From Epiperipatus broadwayi (Eukaryota; Onychophora; Udeonychophora; Euonychophora; Peripatidae): 64,000 bases of DNA. Of this stretch, positions 35,111 through 45,434 are shown in pieces (within the stretch, counting starts at the first letter, position 1; the number at the start of each line of letters is the position of its first letter). The notes beneath the pieces were generated by a model. That model worked only from the letters and a program-made list of their open reading frames with translations, ran no database searches and was not told where the DNA came from. The DNA lies in contig JAQFVV010012531.1 in NCBI GenBank assembly GCA_028023455.1, positions 1,738,001 through 1,802,000 on the forward strand, read 5' to 3'. A program made the position numbers and the translations under genes.

Positions 35111-36094
35111 AAAATAATAATCAGAAAATAATAATAAATTCTTTATAACAGCTATATAAATATCAATAATAATTTTATACATAAAAAGCCTTTTTCAGCA
35201 CCTGGTTTATGTTAATAATCTATTTAACATTAACAAACTATTTCAGACATAAAATCATCTAGTGTTCAATAATGGAATTAAAACAAGGAATAACAATATA
35301 AATCATTTAAGTAAATCACAATCCTCATATATAAATCCAGTAATTACAAAATAATTGACTATATTATAATAATATAATAAATAAATATTACATGCATTTT
35401 TTACAATTGTATATCATTTTAAATATTTTTCTATTCATTTTTAATTAAACAATTGTTAACCATATTTATAGAAGTCTTGTAAATATTCATATAATTATTC
35501 AAATTATTTTTAATATAGTATGTTTCATATATTTGTCTTCTTTTTGGATCTTTGATGTAATTTAAATGTTTAATACTTTTTATAGCATCTATTCTATGCC
35601 CATATTTCAAATAATGAATGTATAATGCAAATTTATCATCTCTTCTATTAATTGCATTATTATGTTCTTTGATTCTTATTTCTAATTGTTTGCCAGTATG
35701 CCCAAAGTAAATCATTTTACAGATTTGGTTAACAATTGGTTAATTAAAAATGAATGGAAAATTATATAAAATGATATATATATATAATTGTAAAAAATGC
35801 ATGTAATATTTATTTATTGTATTATTATGATATAGTCAACTATTTTGTAATTACTGGATTATATATGAAGGTTTTGATTTATTTTAATGATATATATTAT
35901 TATTTCTTGTTTTAATTCCATTATTGAATACTAAATGATTTTATATCTGAAATATTTCGTTAACATTAAATAAATTATTAACATTCTAAAAGGCACCAAA
36001 TCAGATCCTGAAAAAGGTTTTGTGTGTATACAATTATTATTAATATTTATATAGTTGTTATAAAAAATTATTATTATTTTCTGATTATTATTTA
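35111..36094. mobile_element. Penelope-like element remnant inside a long inverted repeat
   Basis: Arms of roughly 345-375 bp (35111-35458 and 35720-36094) are reverse complements with scattered substitutions, beginning AAAATAATAATCAGAAA on the left and ending with its complement on the right. The ~260-base loop holds the GIY-YIG coding piece. PLEs are known for partial, inverted and tandem copies that give LTR-like flanks, and this arrangement fits. Confidence 0.7.
35431..35715 (-). pseudogene. GIY-YIG endonuclease domain of a Penelope-like element
   Basis: Ninety-four open codons start MIYFGHTGKQLEIRIKEHNN. The Y-x-G-x-T-G-x-x-L-x-x-R-I-x-E-H pattern is the nuclease signature found C-terminal to the reverse transcriptase in PLEs. 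Residues 14-19 (RIKEHN) hold the conserved Arg and the E-H pair, and HYLKYGHRID (about 34-43) is the second block. An in-frame ICK precedes the M, so the frame is open a little further upstream. No reverse transcriptase is left: the copy is 5'-truncated. Confidence 0.7.
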
Positions 36095-36217
36095 CTATAC
36101 ATATATTTTGCTGACAAAGACTATTTGCTAGGTGAGCTAAAGGCTTAAAACACTTGAACTTTCAAATTTTGCTATTAACATGATATTTATTGATATTTAT
36201 AATAACTATGATCAGTT

Positions 36218-36312
36218 TTTTGTTTTTTTTCTCATGTGTGCATAGCATCAACTGGGACGCGAACCCGCCAACCCGGGACAACCGCTTGCAAAGCAGCTGT
36301 CACCGACCTTTG
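36218..36312 (-). mobile_element. tRNA-derived SINE (family T1), 5'-truncated head
   Basis: Minus strand: anticodon arm GCTGCTTTGCAAGCGG, B box GCGGGTTCGCGTCC, and the tail GATGCTATGCACACATGAG followed by A-runs. The A-box end is missing at the 36312 side. Closely related to 32248-32350 and 41382-41487. Confidence 0.75.
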
Positions 36313-36324
36313 TTTTTACTAATG

Positions 36325-36670
36325 TTTAACTCTTTGCTATCTCAACCTACCAAACCTATAAGTGAGAAATTTCTGTCCACTTTACTACATTTTATAAAAC
36401 AATAGTTCAGACCTAGCAAAGAATATATATGTACTAAATAGAATAATATTTAACCAAGCAATTTTTAAATTAGCTCATATTTCTACTTTGCATCCGTCTA
36501 CTATATTTCATGCTGATAGTGAATATATTCAAGCTTTAAAGTCAGGTATGTTGTATTCTTGATATATATAAAAGAGACCAGGTATTTTTTAAGTCTATCT
36601 CTCCTAATGAAGAAGTTGTTTGTGAAATAGTGAAGAAAATGACATAATGGATATTGAAATAAGGAGGAAA
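36325..36670 (+). pseudogene. decayed coding remnant, unrecognised
   Basis: Three successive plus-strand stretches in different frames look protein-like for this AT-rich DNA: MFNSLLSQPTKPISEKFLST (36326 on), STLHPSTIFHADSEYIQALK (about 36480-36540), and KSISPNEEVVCEIVKKM (about 36590-36640). Stops and shifts separate them. I do not recognise the protein; a transposon protein or an old pseudogene is possible. Confidence 0.25.
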
Positions 36671-37539
36671 GGTGCTTATAAAAAAAAAAAAGAAATTTGC
36701 ATTATCATATATGATATTTATTGTTCCATAAAGTATTATAAAAGAAATAGTAATTATTTTCATCTAGATAAAGCAGTGTCCCAATAACTTCAATACCTGG
36801 TTATTTCTACAGCATAACTATTAATAATTAAACACATATATATATATAATAGAAATTTATATAACATTACAATACTAGCCAAAGAACAAAATTTTACTAA
36901 AATTCTTCTCCAGCCATGGTTTCATTTTATTAACAAATAAAACTTTTCAAGTGAAATTCAACTAAACATGCAGCATATATATACAAAACAAAATAACCTT
37001 CTCATCATTCACTTCAACAACCAACTCCTTTAACATCAAAGGATGTCTTCATGAAATTGATGGCCTCAGATTCAAAAATTTTACCATCAAAGTTTCTTTT
37101 ACTCTTCTTTTCAATTTACTTTTTTTTTTTTTTTTTATAAAAGATAACCTTCACATTGTCAAGTAATATTTTATGACCTGTGATGAATATATAAAGCTCA
37201 GTTATAATGTCTATTTTTAACTCTATTGTTATGAACTTTAACTTTTTCATTAAGACTTAATTTACCCTGACCTATATAAATTTTATGAAAGTTGCCAGAA
37301 TTTTATAAACTACCCCAGGAATATATTTGTAATCAATTGATTGTTTTGAATTATTTAGTAATGAATTTAATTTTAGGCTTTTTTCCAGGCCACATTCATA
37401 CTACCCAATAAAAACTGCTCTTATAAATCAATTTACTCATTGATGACTTAATGGCAAAGAAATATTTATTTTCATTAACAATTAAATCTTTATTATTAAC
37501 AAATTATATATGCATGCAATCAATCAAATTAATTAACGT

Positions 37540-37680
37540 TGTGCCTAAATTACATTCCATAATCTTTCAAGCTATCAATCTAATAATTCATATGCAAAAT
37601 CTTCAATATTTCAGATGAGTTGAATTTTAAACATCTGAGTCTCCCGACAAAAAATGATAGTCTGACTTTTTATTTAAATA
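37540..37680 (-). repeat. family C single fragment
   Basis: The minus strand shares GGAGACTCAGATGTTTAAAA, then a CATTCCATAATCTTTCAAGC-type block, with the family C copies at 31080-31690 and 39235-39680. Confidence 0.45.
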
Positions 37681-37747
37681 TCATGATTTCATACTGACTT
37701 ATTTTAATATTTTAAAATTTTCACAATAAAATATATATAGGTCTTTT

Positions 37748-38171
37748 CAAATAGCTAATAGTTCTAAACAAGCTTTTTTTTTTTTTGCAATAAATGCCAC
37801 AAAAGAAAGCATTTAAAAGCTCTATCTAAAATTATCCCTATTCTCAAATCAGTTTCAAGCTGATGGCTCTCATCAATGAGGCGCTAGGACTTTCAGACAC
37901 TAGATCTAAAGTACAAACTCAAAACCAGCATTTATCAAATACTTAACTATTGAGTAGAAAATCTGAAATTTTTAGACATCTATATATCTTCAAATCCAGC
38001 TATCTAACTTAAATAGCTATGTGGGACTGAACAAAATTCAGATAACCATATATATAGTCTTAGCAGTATAACATCACCAAAGTCTCAAAAGGAAATTATA
38101 ATAGTAAGAAACCAAGTCATATATCATGTGATTTAATTCAATAAGCTTGTATTTACAAATGTAAATATAAT
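37748..38171 (-). repeat. retrozyme-like family A', minus unit 1
   Basis: 424-bp unit. The next copy begins with the same AATAGCTAATAGCTCTAAAC at 38172. It holds a hammerhead-like core at 37842-37882. Interior sequence such as the TCAGTCCCATATAGCTATTT region is distantly alignable with family A, so A and A' appear related. Confidence 0.65.
37842..37882 (-). ncRNA. damaged hammerhead motif, family A'
   Basis: Minus strand: CCTCA, TTGATGA (C3 is T), helix II GAGC-CATCA-GCTT with four pairs, GAAA, ACTGAT, then TTGAGAA. Core and helix I both carry changes. Confidence 0.45.
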
Positions 38172-38400
38172 GAATAGCTAATAGCTCTAAACAAGCTTTT
38201 TTCCCCAATAAATGCCACAAGAGAAAGCATTTAAAATCTATCTAAAAGTATCTCTATCCCCAAACCAGTTTCTAGCTGATGGCTCTTGTCAGTGAGGCAC
38301 TGGAACATTCAGGCACTACATCTAAAATACAAACTCAAGTCCAGCATTTATCGACTACTTAACTATTAAATAGAAAATCTGAAAATTTCAGACATTTAGA
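38172..38400 (-). repeat. family A', minus unit 2 (truncated at the inversion)
   Basis: Copy of the first ~230 bases of the unit at 37748, with a hammerhead-like core at 38257-38297, ending where the sequence flips near 38400. Confidence 0.6.
38257..38297 (-). ncRNA. hammerhead-like motif, family A'
   Basis: Minus strand: CCTCA, CTGACAA (G8 is A), helix II GAGC-CATCA-GCTA, GAAA, ACTGGT (pairs with itself through G-U), cleavage T, TGGGGA. Helix I is five to six pairs. One essential core base is changed. Confidence 0.5.
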
Positions 38401-38772
38401 TGGTGTATCTGAATTTTGTTCACTCCCATATAGCTATTTAAGTTAGATAGTTGGATTTGTAGACATATAAATGTTTGAAAATTTCAGATTTTCTACTTAA
38501 CAGTTAAGTATTTGATAAATTCTGGGCGTAGAGTTTTTATTTTAGATCTATTGTTTGAATGTCCTAGCATTTCACTGATGAGAGCCATCAGATCAAAACT
38601 GGTTTGGGAATACAGATAATTCTAGATACAATCTTAAAAGCTTTATCTTGTGGCATTTATCAGGGGATGAGCTTGTTAGAGCTATTAGCATGCTCATTAT
38701 ATTTACATTTGTAAATACAAGCTTATTAAATTAAGTCACATGATGTATGACTTGGTTTCTTTACTATATTTA
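38401..38772 (+). repeat. family A', plus unit
   Basis: Reverse complement of the minus units. It starts inside the unit at the inversion and ends near ACTTGGTTTCTTTACTATA. It contains a core at 38569-38610. Confidence 0.6.
38569..38610 (+). ncRNA. damaged hammerhead motif, family A'
   Basis: CTGATGA (38575-38581) is intact and helix II GAGC-CATCA-GATC is partly paired, but GAAA reads AAAA (38595-38598). ACTGGT-T then TGGGA follow. Helix I is weakened (ATTTCA against TGGGAA). Confidence 0.45.
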
Positions 38773-38919
38773 TAGGTTTTTTTAAAAAATTAATCATTTC
38801 ACAGTGAGAGAAGATTTTTAACCACATAAGAACACATACTGTAATATTAGACATCACATTTTAAGAAATATACTTATAATAATTAAGCATCACTCTGAAA
38901 ATAAATATATAAACAATCA

Positions 38920-39070
38920 CTTCACTGGGCAGCAATTCTGAATTTCATTCTATAATCTTGTAAGATGTTGAGCTAGTGAACATTTTTGGGGAGAAAAACT
39001 ACTCCAATAATCAAGTGAGTTAGAGCTTAAACACTCGAGTCTTCCCACTAGAAACAAAAGCTCTATTTTT
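38920..39070 (-). repeat. family C fragment
   Basis: Reverse complement of parts of 39235-39680, sharing ACAAGATTATAGAATGNAAT and the AGACTCGAGTGTTTAAGCTC block. With the next feature it makes another inverted arrangement. Confidence 0.45.
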
Positions 39071-39234
39071 TATTAAATGTTATCATTGTCATTATTTAGT
39101 TTTGATTTTCTTCACCAGTAATAATAAGCTGCCATTCTAATTAAATACTACAACTGTTTGCTAGGAAATTTTAAAGCCAATCAGTACACAATCATAATAT
39201 TTAAATAGAAAACCAGACTATTATATAAATTTCT

Positions 39235-39680
39235 AAGCTCACCTGATGATTGGAAATTATATATGTTGTAGTGAGAAATAAGTTATTTTCGACTGGGTTG
39301 ATAGCTTATCAGATTATAGAACGCAATTTTAGGAATGTTATGAATTAATTTGATTTGCTACATACCTCCTACCAGTGTGATAATGTTACATATTATTTTA
39401 GTGTGTTCTAATGTGGAAAAAAAAATTAATTTGTGATTTCAAGATGATTTAAGTGTAGATCGTATTATTAGTAAGTAATTTTTAGCCATATTCTCACCTT
39501 CTGGTTCAAAAATCATAATCATATATTTTTTATCAGGTGTGTAGATCTTTATTTTACCTGATGATTGAATTTTTTTTCAGAAACTGTATATATGTGGTGA
39601 GACAATCAACCTGTTGCCATTTTTACTAGATCAATAATTTACAAGATTATGGAATGTAATTCAGAAATGCTATATATAAT
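39235..39680 (+). repeat. family C tandem copies with hammerhead-like cores
   Basis: ACCTGATGATTG at 39242 recurs at 39557, about 314 bases apart. Both are followed by GAAA or CAGAAACTG, TATATATGTTG or a variant, GTGAG, and about 50-80 bases on by ATCAGATTATAGAACGCAAT or its variant. The spacing matches the dimer at 31080-31690. Confidence 0.55.
39237..39279 (+). ncRNA. hammerhead-like motif, family C
   Basis: CTCAC, CTGATGA, a short TTG segment, GAAA, TTATATATGTTGTA, GTGAG. CTCAC and GTGAG pair as helix I and the implied cleavage triplet is GTA. Helix II has been deleted in this copy, and in the copy at about 39552-39597 it is an AT hairpin (TGAA/TTCA) with GTG at the cleavage site. Neither looks active. 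Confidence 0.35.
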
Positions 39681-40346
39681 GCATATTTATTGTAGTTGTA
39701 GAATTGAAATCCAAGAATAAAGTGTGTTAAAAGACTATTAAGCAATAACTAAGTACCACTTATGATGTTAAATATCACTTGCTTACAATATTCTATTGCC
39801 CAATTACTTAAGCTGCTTTGAAGCAGAGATACTTTAATTCTTTTGCTAGAATTACATTAAAGCAAGTCATTTCTCTTAGATGTCATTGTTTTGATAAGTA
39901 CTATGTATGTTATCAGATGTAATTTGTTAGTATACTTGTTTTTTTTTTTAAATATCTTTTTATTATATTTATATTACATAATAAAATTATATATACATAT
40001 TCTGAAATAAAATAAAATAAATATTTTGTAAAGCATTTTTAATATTACTTTACAGATATTAATTTAAAGCAAATGTAATGCACTTCTATATATTTTTAAT
40101 CTCAAATTGTCAGTTTTCAAAAAGAAAAAATTTTTTTTTAAAAAAAGCTTAATATATAATTTAAAACATTTAATTAAAAATATATTAATAATGATTATTT
40201 ATTAACTACCTTTCTAAAATTAAAGAAAAATCAACTTGATAACATTAAATTTTATTCAAAAAAATGTGAAGCCCCATTGAAAATTTTTACTTTATACTGA
40301 TTCTAATTCTGCCAGGAAAAAAGACAAGGATTTATAAACTATGGGA

Positions 40347-40474
40347 TAATATGTTGGACTATTTCCATCATCTATTAGTAAATGTTGAATGTTAAACTTT
40401 ATTTAAACTTTACAAATACAAACAACTTGTTAGTAATAACACACAAATAGACAACATAGTAGTCCAACATATTA
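40347..40474. mobile_element. MITE-like element, family E, copy 2 (128 bp)
   Basis: Perfect 14-bp terminal inverted repeats, TAATATGTTGGACT (40347-40360) and AGTCCAACATATTA (40461-40474). The interior matches 25960-26062. It is shorter than copy 1 by an internal deletion. The terminal TA/TA suggests a TA target but is not proof. Confidence 0.7.
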
Positions 40475-41381
40475 TCACATCTAATATACCATTATCACAA
40501 ATTAGAGATTAATCCTGTGAACTAAAACTATAACTATATTTCTAAATAATAACCATGAAAATAATGTTAAATGATTATACAGAGAGAACCATGGAAAGGT
40601 TCTATACTATGGGAATTATAGTTAAGAATATCATGTTCATGGGAAGGAGAGGTAAAGCCAAAGAATTGAAATATTATATCATTCTTGAAATAATAAAGAC
40701 AAGCATATATCTTTAAAAGCAACAACAATGTGATATATGTATAGAAGCCTTCTAAATAAATTTTTGTATTGTATTTATTTTATTATCATGTTTACTTTTC
40801 AAATTTAAATTTTTATATTTAATAATAGATAAAATGTTTTATTTATTTATTGCTTTTTACTTTTTCATGTTATATTAGGATACATATATTTTATTTTAAA
40901 ATATTTAATTTTTTAAAAATTTATATTTTATTTCATTTTTGTTTTCATTTGTGCAGTGATATTTTATGATCAGAATTAACAAACAAATATTGTATAAATG
41001 CAATTGAATGCCAATAGCATAATTCACAAAAAGAAGGAATCAAAGATTTTTTTTTTTTAAAAAAAAAAACGACAACAAAGGATAGACTTAATTTTTAAAT
41101 AAACTAAATTATAAACTATTTTATTGATCTATTACAGGGTGAAGGTCTCTCCATATTTAATCCAGTTTTCTGATAGATAATTCTTATTTTATTTTCAAAA
41201 GTAACTTTATTGCTATGAATACAAGGAATAAATAGTAGAGCAAATACAAAATGGAAAATTAAAAGCAAATTGTTTTGAATTATGATGAACGTTCGGACAG
41301 TTTGAGGAAGACGCACTCTTTTCAACAGTCTTGTCCTTTTTCTAAAATTGAGAGTTCGACATTTTTACTTGACAAAACATG

Positions 41382-41487
41382 GGCATTGGTGGTCGAGAGG
41401 TCAGTGACGGCTGCTTTACAAGCAGTTGTCCCGGGTTAGTGGGTTCGCTTCCTGGCTGATGCTATGACACACGAGAGAAAAAAACAT
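41382..41487 (+). mobile_element. tRNA-derived SINE (family T1)
   Basis: Complete head: GGTGGTCGAGAGGTCAGTG (A box), GCTGCTTTACAAGCAG, GTGGGTTCGCTTCC (B box), body TGGCTGATGCTATGACACAC and an A-rich tail. AAAACATG flanks it on both sides and may be the target duplication. The head resembles tRNA-Val(UAC) in its anticodon arm. The start fits pol III promotion from the two boxes. Confidence 0.8.
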
Positions 41488-41689
41488 GACAAGGGAAACA
41501 ATACACTTTCTTCAGTCTTCTAACCATTATGAGAGGGCTAACCCATTTTACAAATTAATATAAAAAAATTGAATTGATTTTTTTCTCTTTAATCTCACTT
41601 CATATTTGATACCAATCAAAGGAACTACATGCACAGTATGCTTTGTTTTTAAGTTCCTCTATAAAAAAAAAAAAGACATGGCTTTATTG

Positions 41690-41805
41690 CTTGGGAGTTC
41701 ATAAGAAGTTCGTGTGCCACAGCTGTGAGCACTAGAATCGATCCTATGATCTCCTGATCACAAGTTGGACAGACGCTCTACCAACTGTACTAAATCGCCC
41801 AGGAT
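41690..41805 (-). mobile_element. tRNA-derived SINE (family T2)
   Basis: Minus strand: TAGTACAGTTGGTAGAGCGT (strong A box), then AGGATCGATTCTAGTGC (B box), and a tail CGAACTTCTTATGAACTCCC. The tail recurs at 54598-54700 and 53285-53395. Confidence 0.65.
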
Positions 41806-41818
41806 AGTTCCTCGTTTT

Positions 41819-42095
41819 ATAATTTTCTTTGCATTGAGTATAAAAAAAATATTTTGTTTGTCATGAAAGAAAATTGTTCTAAGGTTTTGATCAAATCTGT
41901 AAACAAAAAAAACATTTAACATTTATCTCAGCTTGCTTTGATAGCACAAGTAACAGTTTTTCTATTAATTGTACTATCAAAGCAGGCTAAGGAGTTATAA
42001 ATGTTAATTGTTTTTGTTTAGAGATTTGATCAAAACCTTAGAACAATTTTCCTTCATTCAAAATGTATTTTTTTATTCAATGCAAAGAAAATTAT
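41819..42095. mobile_element. palindromic foldback element, ~125-bp arms
   Basis: The arms (41819-41947 and 41971-42095) are reverse complements with few mismatches, sharing AATTTTCTTTGCATTGA at the ends and TTTTGATCAAAT inside, around a ~23-base loop. There is no open frame. It is likely a non-autonomous DNA element. Confidence 0.75.
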
Positions 42096-43064
42096 ACCAC
42101 AAAAAAGTATGCAATAAATTTAAATGTTCTAATAATTCTTTTTAAGTTATAGTCTTCTAGGGATTACCAATTAATTTTTGTTTTATTAATACAATACTAT
42201 AACTTTTGTAAATGTCTATGGCTAATTTTTATCATTATTGTTGAGTGACCACCAATAATTTAGAAAAAAATGTCATTCCCGAAATTTTTGGATTATTTGA
42301 GGCAGTCAGTCCTGTATTATATATGTGTGTGTATATATTTATATGTAAAAAGACTAACTTGGAGGCTGCAGATTTTTAAGTTATTTCCAATTGATGGTAT
42401 ATGAAAAAGAAAAAAAAACTTTGATTTGATCATTTATGTGGAACAGTTGCCCGTTCCCTTCATTTGGTACCCAAACAATATTTATTCTTCTGACCAACTA
42501 CCCTCATATTGTATTTATTATTGTAGCAATACATAAAAAAAGGAAATCGATTAGTCATTGGAGAGATCATATACTGTTTGAACATTAGAAATAACAGAAC
42601 TAAACTGCAATCCATGGTGCTTTATTATAGTTGTCCACCACTACTTTGTAGTAAAAAATTTATTTATGAAAATTATACATAACTATATATTTACATGTCA
42701 TTTTTGTCATCATTTTAACAATTTGAGTATGACCATTCTAAAGATAAAGGATGAAAATTAGAAAAAAGAAAAGATAAAAGCCAGAATTAGCGTGCATGTA
42801 GTTAGTGGATTGAAATGTGAGTTGCATGAACACACACAATTCTATTATTACAGTTAATGAAGATTGTTGACTAAATCACATTAGAGGCTTGTGATAACAG
42901 TCCCAGAACTAAACCTAAGTAACTGAAGACTGTAAAGCAAAAGAAAAGAGATTTGATAGAAGAAATAACCATGATACTTATGATAATAACAACCATTAAT
43001 GGATCATGTTAAGAAAATAGAGCATCTAACCTTCATTCAGTCATATTCCTTCAATCCACACTAA

Positions 43065-44115
43065 AAAATTGGATTTTCGGAATAAATTAAAAAGTTATGT
43101 CATCTTTAGTGATCTAACTTCAACTTATGATTCTTTTTGGAAAAATAGTTTTTAAAAGTTTCTAAAATTCTTAAATGGAAAAAAAGACCCATGCATTTAT
43201 TTAATATATTCAACAATAGGAATCATAGTAGATACAAAATTTTACAGAACGGTTCCATCACAAGATTTAGTTCACTCACTTTATTAAATAATATACAGTA
43301 TTTAGCAATGATTTTTCAGATACAGAGAATGCATGAAATTTATGTATTTGGATATTATTTTGATTTTTCAAAAGAGTTACAAATATAAAAAAATCTTTTA
43401 ATAATAATATGAAAAGTCAGGAATTTTTTTTCAAAAATTAAGATCATATTCTTAATCCAATAAAAGCAATGTACTCAAACTTTTCATCCAAACTACGGTG
43501 AAATATCTTGCAATCTGAATAAAAGAACCTATAGCAATAGATTGAAGCACTATCCTATTCCATGCCATCTAGGAGTAACTTTGGATGCAAATATTTTATG
43601 GATAGCTTTAATACTAACATATATTACCCGTTAATATTGCATTCTTGTTTGGAGAAAAAGTGCTTACAGTAAACTTTTGAATCTTGATTGAATATCATGA
43701 GAAATATTATTTGGTACACTTAAGTCTATTTCTTTGCATTGGCTTCCTATTCTTTCACATATTCCTACACCAGATATCAGAAGTTACCTCCTAGAGAATA
43801 TACAAAAAACTGTTAATAAAGACTTTCTAATAAGTCAAGATATAATTTAGTTCCTAAGACTTCTCATATCAAGATATTCAATCAAGAATCTGCAACCAAA
43901 GTATAATGCATAATATGTTATAAGATTCCATATATATATTTCCATATTCAACAGGAAGGCCAGCTGGACTTTATCTTTCTGGATGTTATGGGAGTCTCAT
44001 TAACAGATTCAGGACTTTGCACTTATTTATTTCATGGATGGAATTTAATAGCTACTGACATATATAGTTGTGGACCAACACAATTTCTAACAGGTTCCTC
44101 CATAGTATTTTGATA
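43065..44115 (+). pseudogene. jockey-type LINE reverse transcriptase pseudogene
   Basis: In order on the plus strand, across frameshifts: VIFSDLTSTYDSFWKN (RT motif A, with the catalytic Asp in DLTS), a NGSITRFSSLTLLNN region at motif B, MHEIYVFGYYFDFS where the catalytic F-ADD has become FGYY, then HLGVTLDANILW (43580s), SISLHWLPILSHIPTPDIR and a C-terminal LCTYLFHGWNLIATDIYSCG. These blocks have the order and spacing of jockey-like LINE RTs. Both catalytic aspartates of motif C are lost and stops are frequent. Confidence 0.6.
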
Positions 44116-44594
44116 ATAGTTATGTTGTGTAATAAAAAAAATCTATATTCTAAATAAATAAATAATCATATTTCTCTCCCTTTTATATATGTAATCTCAA
44201 ACTTGGAATATGATATCTTAATTTCCTTAGAAAATTTATCAGATTAAAGTACCATATAAGTATTATTTTCAATATAATTTTGTTGATAGAATACAGATTT
44301 GTGTGTATACATCTCATGCCAAAACTTTCAACTAATATTGCAATAAATGTGGATAAAAATATGAAAGTATAATGACAGATGCACATATATGGCTTTTGAT
44401 ATTTATATAACATTTATAGCCTAGCATTGTAGTTTAAGTTTGTCACTGGTTTAGGATGTTTTTCTTATTACTAGATTATATCCACAAAAATGAGTATCTA
44501 ATTATTTTTAATTATAAGAAAAACCCATATTTGATTAAATTGGTGAATAGTAGCTTATTCACTGTTTTGCAAAGGAGTGATGCTAAAGAAGTTT

Positions 44595-44617
44595 TTTTGG
44601 GGGGTTGGGGGGGGGGG
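44595..44617 (+). repeat. G-rich tract
   Basis: GGGGGGTTGGGGGGGGGG, another long G run on an AT-rich background. Confidence 0.85.
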
Positions 44618-45434
44618 CTGTTTTACCTTTTTACTTGTAATATATATAATATTATTTTTATATTCGTGTATATCTGTCAAACAATAGAGCATGGCATTTA
44701 TATTTTAAATGCATTGCATATGATTACAATTTTATAACATCTGAAATATTAAACAAAATCAAAATTCACCAGTATTTGAAAAATAGATGGGAATGAGATT
44801 TTAAAGATCTTTGAATTTTGAATTATTAGAAGAACTATTTCTCTTTTCACATTATTTTAATCTGAGTTTATAAATAAAAGTTTTTTTTAATTTTTATAGA
44901 AGACCTTATCTATTATTCACTCCACATAGTGAAATCATATTAAAATACATACCAAAAATAATCTGGCCTATTTGATGTGATTTTATTTTTGATACTAGAA
45001 AATGCAATGGACCTGAAAACCTAAATAATAATTGGGGCAAATACTTTTATAACTGTTTAAAATACCTTTCAAAATAGAAAATGCAAACAATATAGTTTTC
45101 AAACAACATTACCATATGTAAAATATGATGCGAGAAAAAACTAAAATAACCAAAAGCATTGTTAAATGTTTGTAATTATAAATAACCAAATTTTATAAAT
45201 ACATTTTGAGAATAAAGAATATACTAAAAATATAAATATATTTCATACTCAAATTTTGATGATCCTCTGCTAATTTTCATGCTTTATTATCAGAAATGCT
45301 GATTGTTTGATATTGACTAAAATTATATATAATATTAAATGAAGAGACTGCATTTACATTTCTCTAATACCATAGTCTAGAAAATTTAAGAAATAGACTG
45401 AATGGACATTTTATTTATTCCATTTTTATATGAT

